Assembly: GCA_902459845.2 (NCBI GenBank) | Contig: CABPSV020000181.1 | Location: 1 to 16,250 of the forward strand | Length of the DNA: 16,250 bases | Source: Hepatocystis sp. ex Piliocolobus tephrosceles | Taxonomy: Eukaryota > Apicomplexa > Aconoidasida > Haemosporida > Plasmodiidae | Direction: 5' to 3' | Shown: positions 8,778-16,250 of the stretch, one piece after another | How the letters are laid out: each line of letters opens with the position of its first letter | How positions within the stretch are numbered: position 1 is the first letter of the stretch | Position numbers and translations under genes: made by a program | Notes under the pieces: generated by a model | The model's input: only the letters and a program-made list of their open reading frames with translations | What the model was told of the DNA's origin: nothing | The model's database searches: none

Positions 8778-11700
8778 TTAGTCCATCTCTTGTTGGTCCA
8801 TCACTTGTTGGTTCATCTCATGTTGGTTCATCTCATGTTGGTCCATCTCATGTTGGTTCATTTTTTGTTGGTTCATTTTTTGTTGGTTCATTTTTTGTTG
8901 GTTCATTTCTTGTTGGTTCATTTCTTGTTGATCCATCTCCGGTTGTTCCATTTTTTGGCTGTTTGTTATGTTATGTGTATTTGCTTGATTTTTATCAGTG
9001 TTAATATGATTTATGATTATATCATTAGACATTGTATAATCATTTATTATATTATTATTACTACAATCATTATTATTTATTCCATAATAATTTGTTTTTA
9101 TATGTTGATTATTCTGTATGTTATAGTCATAATTAGTAATATAATATAATTCATTTGTATTATTTTTATTATCAGTAATAACATATCCTGTATTGCCATC
9201 TATCACTGAAGAAACAACTGTTCCAGTTGTACATGTTGTTGTATTTGTATCTGTTTCATTTTCTTTGTGATAATTATAATTATCATTATTATTATAATGT
9301 AATTTAAAATAATTATGAATCATTTCTTCTTGTAATTCGGCATCTGTTTTAGTTGGTATATGGTCTATGTTTATTCCATTTTTGTTATTACTATCATTAG
9401 TGCCACTATTATTTATATTACAATTATAATTTTCATCAATAGTATCATAAGCATTTTGTTGATTTCTTATTTTATCAATACTATGTTTATTTATTTGTTT
9501 TTCTTGATTATTATTTAAATGTTGTATATCTATAACATTCGATAAATCATTATTAACACATCCATTCAAATTATGACTAGGAGCATTAGTTGAAAACGTG
9601 GTATATATATTATTATTTGATCCTACTGTTGGAATACTTATTTGGTTTTCATTTTCATTTATTGTATTATGATTGCTTTGACTGTTTCTGTTATTTGGTA
9701 AGGTGGACATCTGCATGTTTATTGTGTTGTTCTGTGTACTTAGACCGTTCGATGGGATTGACATATTTGTTACATTTGGCATATTTGTTACATTTGGCAT
9801 ATTTGTTACATTTGGCATATTTGTTACATTTGGCATATTTGTTACATTTGGCATATTTGTTACATTTGGCATATTTGTTACATTTGGCATATTTGTTACA
9901 TTTGGCATATTTGTTACATTTGGCATATTTGTTACATTTGGCATATTTGTTACATTTGGCATATTTGTTACATTTGGCATATTTGTTACATTTGACATAT
10001 TTGTTACATTTGGCATACTTGCTACATGTGTTGTATTTAGTATTCCCGTTTGGGTAATTTTGTGTTGGTAATTTAAATCATTATTATAATTAAATTCAGG
10101 ATAGTTTTGTTGTAAGTTTATATTTTCTATTACATTATCACATGTTTTAACCGTTTTTTGTATTTTTTTTGTTTGATTTTTATTAGCATTTTGATTTGAA
10201 TTTATTTTTTTATTATATGTACGTCTTCTTCTATTTGAAGAGGAGGGGATCGTTGCTGAGTTGTTTAACTCTTTATATACAGATGTACAATTTTTTAAAT
10301 TCCCGTTATTACCACTATTAATATTGTTATTATTATTGTTGTATATATTATATTCTATATTTTTATTTGTATTCATAGGGTTCATTAGTATATTATTCAA
10401 TTGTTGTAATTCACGATATGTCGAATTATTGCTGCTGTTACTGCTAAGTTTAATGTTGCTAATACTATCGGTGTCATTATAACCATTATTATTACCATTA
10501 TTATAACCATTATTATAACCATTATTAATACCATTATTAATACCATTATTATTGTAAATATTATTGTAATAATTATTATTATTATTGTTGTCGTTGTTGT
10601 TGTTATTTATAACCGTTTTATTGTCTAAGTCACTAAACATTTTAACGCCTCTAACAAATTCATTATTTGTACTTGATTTATTCATTATATTACTTTCATA
10701 CTTTTGCTTAAATCCGACAAATTCATTCTGCTTTATATTAATACCTTTAGTGCTGACACTACTATTCCCACTATTCCCACTATTCCCACTTTTCCCACTG
10801 TTACTATTACCACTATTACCACTATTACCACTATTACCACTATTACCACAGTTACTGTTACTATTCCCACTTTTCCCATTGTTACTATTACCACTGTTAC
10901 TATTATTTTTTTTCCTATTACTACTACTTTTTTTAATAGCAGGACTTTTTGGTTTAACATTATTACTATTATTTTCATTATTTTCATTATTACTATTTTT
11001 CTTTCTTCTTCTCCTTTTAATGACCTTTTCACCTTGATTAAAATTATCATTAATTAAATTGTTATTATTACTTGTACCGTTAATAATATCAGTATTATTT
11101 AAAGATTTATTGTCATAATTGTTAGATATAGAATTAATAGTATCATTTATTGTATTAATGTCATTATTTATATAATCAATTGATCCATTTATAGGAATAG
11201 TATGATTATTTGTATAATTAATAGAATTTCCGATTGCAATTTTATTGTTATTATCATTTAATTGATATTTTTCAAAACTCATATTATTTGTGGAGCTATT
11301 ACAAAAAATGTTATTTGTTAGTTGGTTATTATTGTTTGTAGGGACATATTTAATAAGATACTTTATATTATTATTTAAATTATATAATATATGATTACTG
11401 TTAACATTATATTCAGAATATATATTCGTATTTCCATTCATATTACTATTTGATGTGGTAATAACATCAGTAGGAGAAGTAAGAGAATGAGCATGTGTAT
11501 TGTAAGAATAAATCTTTTGGTTTAAGTTCTCATTAGAATGACGATTTATATCACTAATATTATTATAAATATTATTATAACTCTTATTATCTAAAATATA
11601 ATTAACTTGATAAATTTTATTATTAATATTTGTATCAGTGTATCTATTATTTGGTGCCATATGTGCTGGATGTAAAATTATTTTATTTGGGTCTACTTCT

Positions 11701-13391
11701 GTAATTATAGGTACACAACAATTTTCAGAATTATAAATATTATTATTACTATTATTGTTTATGCTGTTTTTTATTGTTTCATTTGTATCTTGCATGTAAC
11801 TATTGACAATATTCGGGTTTAGCTTCTTCGAATTATGTATGTTCATATTGCGTATATTCGGATTAAGTATATTCGGATTAAGTATATTAGGATTAAGTAT
11901 GTTCGGATTAAGTATGTTCGGATTAAGTATGTTCGGATTAAGTATGTTCGGATTAAGTATGTTCGGATTAAGTATGTTCGGATTGAGTATATTTAGATTG
12001 GACATGTTCTGATTAGACACGTTCGGATTGGACATATTCGGATTGGACACATTCGGATTGGACACATTCGGATTGGACACATTCAGATTGGACACATTCG
12101 GATTGAGTACGTTTAGATTAGATATGTTCGGATTGGAAACGTTCGGATTGGACATGTTCGGAATAAATGTGTTCGGATTGAGCATGCTCGAGTAAAGTAT
12201 GTTTCGATTGTATGTGTTCGAATTGATCATGCTCGGATTTATCATATTCGGATTGAACATGTTTGAACTGACCATGTTCGGATTCTTTTTGTTCGGATTA
12301 ATTATGTCCATATTAAGCATGCTCGGATAAAGCATGTTTGAATTGGACAGTTCCGTATTATTATGTAGATTCAAATTAGTAAACATGTCCATATTTGTGT
12401 TTTTATAATATGTATTTAAATTGTTCGAGTTGTAACTGTGTGTTGCATCTGTGTCTTTGTTTGTATTTTCGTTCCCATTTTCATTCCCATTTTCATTCCC
12501 ATTTTCATTCCCATTTTCATTCCCATTTTCGTTCCCATTTTCGTTCCCATTTTCGTTCCCATTTTCGTTCCCATTTTCGTTCCCATTTTCGTTCCCATTT
12601 TCGTTCCCATTTTCATTCCCATTTTCATTCCCATTTTCATTCCCATTTTCGTTCCCATTTTCGTTCCCATTTTCATTCCCATTTTCATTCCCATTTTCAT
12701 TCCCATTTTCGTTCCCATTTTCGATCGCATTTTCGTTCCCATTTTCGAGCTTATATTTAAGTACATTTTCGTAATCAGTTATGCTATCCTTTTTGAGCAT
12801 GCTAATTAATATATGTTCGACCATGTTTTTGTTCATACTATCATATGTACATTCGCTTGTACATTTTAGCATATTTTTGAGCACACTTTCAAACGCATTT
12901 TTTATTGTAATTACATTATTATGACCATTTTGTGTATATATATAATAATTCATATATTGTTTCATGATATCTGCATTAACCTGTAAAATATTGTGCATGT
13001 TACCGTTAATTGTATTTTTATCATTAACATGTTTAATTCTTTCATCCACAGATATTGTATCTACTAAAAAATCAAAAGTATCTTTTTTACATGCGGCTTC
13101 AACTATATCTTGTTTTTGTAAAGTTTTTCTTCTACATTCTACTGCACAATTCCATGCACATTTTGTTAATTCCATGATGAATAGTTCACATGTTTTACCT
13201 ATCAACACTGGTGTATCTGCAGATAATAGCATATTCTCTTTTACTTCATCCTCATTTTTCATAATTCTTTTTATTCTAGATATAGGTAACTTATGATTTT
13301 TTAAAGTTTCTGAAGATGTGTTAGTTATTTTTTCTAACTGATCCTTCCAAAACGTATCATTATTTTCATTTTTTGGACATTTGTCATCCAT
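8778..13391 (-). CDS. NFYC: NF-YC/HAP5-type CCAAT-binding factor subunit with giant Asn-rich tail
   Basis: One exon encodes 1,537 residues; an in-frame TAG at 13413-13415 fixes the ATG. Residues 12-22 (DTFWKDQLEKI) match the N-terminal helix of NF-YC, and residues about 34-113 form the histone fold: LPISRIKRIMK, then SADTPVLIGKTCELFIMEL, then CRRKTLQKQDIVEA, then DTFDFLVDTI. These correspond closely to LPLARIKKIMK, SAEAPVL, RRTLQRNDIA and FDFLID in the family. NF-YC pairs with NF-YB through the histone fold, recruits NF-YA and binds CCAAT boxes in the nucleus. The first loop is three residues longer here than in human NF-YC (KENMLLSAD against KMISAE). The tail of about 1,400 residues is Asn-rich and has tandem blocks: ENGN, NPNxL, GNS, VTNMPN and MNQQ. 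Basic clusters KRRRRKK (about 789) and RRRR (about 1052) are possible nuclear-localisation signals. Human NF-YC is about 335-458 residues and yeast Hap5 about 242, so this is several times the usual length. Identity of the domain is near certain; a role for the tail is unknown. Confidence 0.95.
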   Translation of the reverse strand: MDDKCPKNENNDTFWKDQLEKITNTSSETLKNHKLPISRIKRIMKNEDEVKENMLLSADTPVLIGKTCELFIMELTKCAWNCAVECRRKTLQKQDIVEAACKKDTFDFLVDTISVDERIKHVNDKNTINGNMHNILQVNADIMKQYMNYYIYTQNGHNNVITIKNAFESVLKNMLKCTSECTYDSMNKNMVEHILISMLKKDSITDYENVLKYKLENGNENAIENGNENGNENGNENGNENGNENGNENGNENGNENGNENGNENGNENGNENGNENGNENGNENGNENGNENGNENGNENGNENGNENTNKDTDATHSYNSNNLNTYYKNTNMDMFTNLNLHNNTELSNSNMLYPSMLNMDIINPNKKNPNMVSSNMFNPNMINPSMINSNTYNRNILYSSMLNPNTFIPNMSNPNVSNPNISNLNVLNPNVSNLNVSNPNVSNPNVSNPNMSNPNVSNQNMSNLNILNPNILNPNILNPNILNPNILNPNILNPNILNPNILNPNILNPNIRNMNIHNSKKLNPNIVNSYMQDTNETIKNSINNNSNNNIYNSENCCVPIITEVDPNKIILHPAHMAPNNRYTDTNINNKIYQVNYILDNKSYNNIYNNISDINRHSNENLNQKIYSYNTHAHSLTSPTDVITTSNSNMNGNTNIYSEYNVNSNHILYNLNNNIKYLIKYVPTNNNNQLTNNIFCNSSTNNMSFEKYQLNDNNNKIAIGNSINYTNNHTIPINGSIDYINNDINTINDTINSISNNYDNKSLNNTDIINGTSNNNNLINDNFNQGEKVIKRRRRKKNSNNENNENNSNNVKPKSPAIKKSSSNRKKNNSNSGNSNNGKSGNSNSNCGNSGNSGNSGNSGNSNSGKSGNSGNSGNSSVSTKGINIKQNEFVGFKQKYESNIMNKSSTNNEFVRGVKMFSDLDNKTVINNNNNDNNNNNNYYNNIYNNNGINNGINNGYNNGYNNGNNNGYNDTDSISNIKLSSNSSNNSTYRELQQLNNILMNPMNTNKNIEYNIYNNNNNNINSGNNGNLKNCTSVYKELNNSATIPSSSNRRRRTYNKKINSNQNANKNQTKKIQKTVKTCDNVIENINLQQNYPEFNYNNDLNYQHKITQTGILNTTHVASMPNVTNMSNVTNMPNVTNMPNVTNMPNVTNMPNVTNMPNVTNMPNVTNMPNVTNMPNVTNMPNVTNMPNVTNMPNVTNMPNVTNMSIPSNGLSTQNNTINMQMSTLPNNRNSQSNHNTINENENQISIPTVGSNNNIYTTFSTNAPSHNLNGCVNNDLSNVIDIQHLNNNQEKQINKHSIDKIRNQQNAYDTIDENYNCNINNSGTNDSNNKNGINIDHIPTKTDAELQEEMIHNYFKLHYNNNDNYNYHKENETDTNTTTCTTGTVVSSVIDGNTGYVITDNKNNTNELYYITNYDYNIQNNQHIKTNYYGINNNDCSNNNIINDYTMSNDIIINHINTDKNQANTHNITNSQKMEQPEMDQQEMNQQEMNQQKMNQQKMNQQKMNQHEMDQHEMNQHEMNQQVMDQQEMD
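8781..8945 (-). repeat. 15-bp coding repeat, Met-Asn-Gln-Gln type
   Basis: About ten 15-bp units encode pentads such as QQEMN, QQKMN and QHEMD at the extreme C-terminus of the NF-YC protein, with Met every fifth residue up to the stop. Confidence 0.92.
9763..10014 (-). repeat. 18-bp coding repeat, VTNMPN, 14 copies
   Basis: Fourteen 18-bp units encode the hexad VTNMPN almost without change; one unit near the 5' end of the coding strand reads VTNMSN. The low divergence suggests recent expansion or frequent homogenisation. Plus-strand open frames here are shadows. Confidence 0.95.
10750..10905 (-). repeat. Gly-Asn-Ser coding repeat
   Basis: A run of GNSGNS triads interrupted by GKS, NSN and CGN covers residues of roughly 829-880 of the NF-YC protein. 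It follows a Lys/Arg-rich stretch. The 9-bp unit is imperfect and mixes codons, so it looks older than the VTNMPN array. Confidence 0.85.
11845..12340 (-). repeat. 15-bp coding repeat, NPNxL/NPNxS, about 30 pentads
   Basis: A 15-bp unit of the TTCGGATTAAGTATG type encodes pentads NPN followed by Ile, Val, Met or Thr and then Leu, Ser or Asn (residues about 351-516). Toward the C-terminal side of the block the units are almost identical (NPNIL); toward the N-terminal side they are diverged. This is a gradient of homogenisation along one array. Confidence 0.92.
12468..12755 (-). repeat. 12-bp coding repeat, ENGN, 24 units
   Basis: Twenty-four 12-bp units encode ENGN tetrads (residues about 213-308), with one degenerate unit reading ENAI near 12721. 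The only variable base is the silent third position of the last Asn codon (AAC or AAT). The pattern of silent changes groups the units in fives: 12601-12660 and 12661-12720 are identical 60-mers. Confidence 0.95.
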
Positions 13392-13499
13392 GACAGCCGT
13401 ATATACATTTACCTATACATAAATATATATATAGCTATATAAATATAAAATCGTTGTCCAAAAAAAAAAAAAAATAAAAATGTTACCCCTATTCAATAA

Positions 13500-13610
13500 A
13501 AAATAGAAAAAAAAATAGAAAAAAAATAGAAGCAAAATAGAAAAAAAATAGAAAAAAAATAAAAAAAAAATAAAAAAAAAATAGAAAAAAAATAGAAAAA
13601 TAGAAGAAAA
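13500..13610. repeat. A-rich repeat of AAAAAAAATAG units
   Basis: About ten units of A8-A10 followed by TAG or TA repeat just outside the NF-YC start, probably in its 5' leader or promoter. Unit length is irregular because the A runs vary. Confidence 0.8.
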
Positions 13611-13612
13611 AA

Positions 13613-13986
13613 GTTAATAAATATATTAATAAATATATTAATAAATATGTTAATAAATATGTTAATAAATATTTTAATAAATATGTTAATAAATATGTTA
13701 ATAAATATGTTAATAAATATTTTAATAAATATGTTAATAAATATTCTAATAAATATGTTAATAAATATGTTAATAAATATTCTAATAAATATGTTAATAA
13801 ATATTCTAATAAATATGTTAATAAATATTCTAATAAATATTCTAATAAATATGTTAACAAATATGTTAATAAATATGTTAATAAATATGCTGATAAATAG
13901 GTTAATAAATATGTTAATAAATAGGTTAATAAATAGGTTAATAAATATGTTAATAAATAGGTTAATAAATATGTTAATGAATAGAT
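13613..13986. repeat. 12-bp minisatellite, about 31 copies
   Basis: ATATGTTAATAA repeats with an exact 12-bp period for about 370 bp. Variants are ATATTTTAATAA, ATATTCTAATAA and, in the last third, ATAGGTTAATAA. The array starts about 220 bp upstream of the NF-YC start codon. Since 12 is a multiple of three, it opens frames on both strands (MLIN on plus, LLTY/LLEY on minus); I regard neither as coding. Confidence 0.93.
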
Positions 13987-14287
13987 TTATTTATATATTT
14001 ATAAATATGTTTATAAATACGTGTATTATTATATTAACATATAAATTTGGAAGTAAATAAATAAATGAATCACTGGATGAATCAGTGAACAAATAGGTAG
14101 ATAAATCAGTGATCAAATCTGTAAATAAATCAGTAAATCAATATATAAAAATAAAAAATAAAAAACAGATATTGACAGTATACTTAAAAAAAAAAAAATA
14201 AAAATATTACTAATAAAATATTAAACCTAAAAATAAAGGTATCTATAATGCACATATCAATAAGTATAATAATTACAACATTTTATC

Positions 14288-14342
<55 letters not shown>
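14288..14342. repeat. (AT)n microsatellite, about 27 dinucleotides
   Basis: An uninterrupted run of alternating A and T. It is self-complementary on each strand and could extrude a cruciform. Confidence 0.92.
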
Positions 14343-14345
<3 letters not shown>

Positions 14346-14589
14346 CATACATATACAATGTCTAAGTTTTAATTAGATATTACAGTTCTATGTAGAGTTA
14401 AAAAAAAAAAAGACAAAAAATGTGTATTGTGACAAGAAAAACATAACAAAATGAATTAAGCAAAAAAAACTATTATGCCATACTAAAAATATATAATTTA
14501 AAAACAATAAATACATACAAAAAATTTACACTTATATAGACATGTGCAATTATACTTATGTGTGTAAGTGCATGTATATATAAATATAA

Positions 14590-14633
<44 letters not shown>

Positions 14634-14721
14634 TTTTTTATATATCTATGAATACCTTTTTTTTATTTTCCACAATTATGAACGTGTAGCACATTCAACA
14701 CGTTTTAGATACAAAATATGC

Positions 14722-14755
<34 letters not shown>

Positions 14756-14840
14756 CATATATGTACTAATGCATATATATTAATACATATAAATGCCAAA
14801 TAACTATTTATTTTTTTTTTTTTACACATAAAGTCAAAAG

Positions 14841-14898
14841 GTGAGTGTACACATTATTTATAGCTCGATTCATAAAATTTTTTTATTTTTTTTCTTAG
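14841..14898 (+). other. Intron-like element with consensus splice signals
   Basis: The donor AAAAG/GTGAGTG matches the eukaryotic consensus almost perfectly, and 58 bp later a T-rich tract ends in TTTTCTTAG. The flanks do not form an open frame: an ATG at 14793 runs into TAA at 14829, before the donor. If used, it would be an intron in an untranslated leader or a long non-coding RNA on the plus strand, reading away from the NF-YC gene. Confidence 0.35.
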
Positions 14899-14988
14899 CA
14901 TTATATATTATGTTAATATATTTGCACCCATCTCATATATATGCACACATGAACAGTGTTAGAAACTATATGTAACAATGGTTTGTTG

Positions 14989-15023
<35 letters not shown>

Positions 15024-15042
15024 CAAATTTTCGTTTGTCCAT

Positions 15043-15092
<50 letters not shown>
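14989..15092. repeat. A31 followed by T48, potential long A-T hairpin
   Basis: Thirty-one A (14989-15019) and 48 T (15045-15092) are separated by 25 bases, with smaller T runs in the loop. Either strand could fold into a hairpin of up to 31 A-T pairs. Confidence 0.85.
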
Positions 15093-15093
<1 letters not shown>

Positions 15094-15436
15094 GCTATTA
15101 TGACTATTCACATTTATACAATGATTTTGTCCTATTTTATGAAATAATACGAAATTAAGGTAATGATTCATAAAAAAAAAAAAAAAATTATGACAATATA
15201 AAAAAAAATGAATAAATAAAAAAATCATTAAAAAAAAATTTATATAAAAAAAAAGTTGCATATATAAATAAGAATGCTATCAAAAAAAAAAAAAATAAAT
15301 ACAAATTAAAAATTTAAATAATTTTTATATTGTCACAAATATATATATACATATATATATGTATATAAATTTATATCTTGATAATTTATAATTATGGAAA
15401 TAGCTTTAAATTGTTTAACACAAAATATACAATAGG

Positions 15437-15442
<6 letters not shown>

Positions 15443-15486
<44 letters not shown>
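15443..15486. repeat. 44-base poly(dT) run
   Basis: Forty-four uninterrupted T residues in the non-coding region right of the NF-YC gene. Confidence 0.93.
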
Positions 15487-15489
<3 letters not shown>

Positions 15490-16250
15490 TCTCTTATTTT
15501 TTTTAAATATGTTGAACTAACACAAATAAAAATGAAAAAGAGTAATAGATTAGTGCTATAAAAAATATATTAATAAAATTATATATATGGATAATAAAAC
15601 TAAGATATATTTTTGTAAATGTCTTTTTTTATAAAATTGATGTAAAAAAAAAAAAAGGAGACAAAATACACAAAATTGTATATATTTAATGTACGTAGCA
15701 TATATTATGTATACATAAACATGAATGTATTTTCGTATATGTATATGAATATATTTTATGTATGTATGTTTTTTTTTTTTTTTTTCTTTTTTTTTTTTTT
15801 ATAACATATTAAAAATACATACATATATAGGAAGGTACAAATTATACACTTATATATACATTTATATATTATGTATATATATTATGTGTATATATTCATA
15901 TATAAATCAATAAAGCGCTTGTATATAGCTTGTATATATAAAATTACCAATTAAACTTTAATAAAATAAAAAAAAAAAGAAAGAAATTTTTTTTTCAGTA
16001 TTATTTTAATTCTTTCTATGTTCATTATAAACTATTTCATTAAGCATGCAAATTAAGAGAAAACAATAAGTATAAATAAAAAAAAAATAAAAGGTAAAAA
16101 ATAAACGAAGAAACACAAATAACAACCATAGCAATAATAACATGAATTTACAACGGTAACAGTAATAACAAGAAATGTAACTAGAACAAGAGTTATAATA
16201 GCATAAGTTACAACAATAAGCACAATAACAACAAATAAACAAATAAACAA

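Larger units (their letters stand above)
13392..16250. other. Upstream region of the NF-YC gene, no gene supported
   Basis: This holds an A8TAG-like repeat (about 13500-13610), a 12-bp minisatellite, three (AT)n blocks (14288-14342, about 14594-14627 and 14722-14748), long A and T runs (A31 at 14989-15019, T48 at 15045-15092, T44 at 15443-15486) and an intron-like element at 14841-14898. The right end (about 16110-16250) is rich in CAA/ACAATA and lacks T runs, as in a 5' leader, but has stops in every plus-strand frame. No protein family is recognisable on either strand. Confidence 0.65.

Noticed and set aside
9590..10071. Plus-strand HLAYLL and FVTFGI repeat proteins
   Set aside because: They are shadows of the VTNMPN array of the NF-YC gene on the other strand.
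12395..12809. Plus-strand HFHS, IPIF and FPFS repeats and minus-strand MGTK/MGMK repeat
   Set aside because: All arise because a 12-bp repeat is open in many frames; the NF-YC frame alone connects to a conserved domain.
13489..14060. MLIN (+) and LLTY (-) repeat proteins
   Set aside because: They are translations of the 12-bp minisatellite, with no domain and no splice connection to a gene.
14956..15261. Overlapping poly-Lys/poly-Phe frames
   Set aside because: They translate A31 and T48 homopolymers; frame would depend on uncertain tract length.
16006..16250. Minus-strand hydrophobic frames at the right edge
   Set aside because: Two overlapping frames of Tyr/Cys/Ile/Val/Phe arise from a CAA/TAA-rich leader-like sequence; no recognisable domain or start context.

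Overview
The window looks like nuclear DNA of a malaria parasite (Plasmodium). It is extremely A+T-rich, with very long poly(dA) and poly(dT) runs, (AT)n blocks and many short tandem repeats between genes. The genes have short AT-rich introns, and one long protein is dominated by asparagine and tandem repeats. The asparagine richness fits a P. falciparum-like (Laverania) genome best, but an avian Plasmodium cannot be excluded from sequence alone. I see no mobile element, rRNA, tRNA or CRISPR array.

Layout. Positions 1-2516 hold no gene I can support. Positions 2517-4634 (+) are a six-exon gene for leucine carboxyl methyltransferase (LCMT1/PPM1), the enzyme that methylates the C-terminal leucine of the PP2A catalytic subunit. 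The exons join without a frame break into 343 residues, close to the 334 of the human enzyme. Positions 4635-5975 are intergenic, with a 21-bp repeat starting inside the LCMT stop region, an exon-like island, and an 11-bp repeat just before the next gene. Positions 5976-6503 (+) encode a 175-residue single-pass membrane protein of unknown function. Positions 6504-8777 are a convergent intergenic region with several minisatellites. Positions 8778-13391 (-) are one long exon for a 1,537-residue NF-YC/HAP5-type protein: a conserved histone-fold CCAAT-binding subunit of about 115 residues, followed by about 1,400 residues of asparagine-rich repeats. Positions 13392-16250 are upstream sequence of that gene, with a 12-bp minisatellite of about 31 copies and, further right, a strong intron-like signal.

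The three genes share no evident pathway: a PP2A-modifying enzyme, an unknown membrane protein and a transcription-factor subunit. They look like ordinary nuclear neighbours, not a system. The points most worth a second look are the matched 47-A/48-T tracts inside LCMT intron 3, the recurrence of exactly 48-base homopolymers, the length and repeat content of the NF-YC tail with its three-residue insertion in the histone fold, and the orphan splice signals outside the coding genes.
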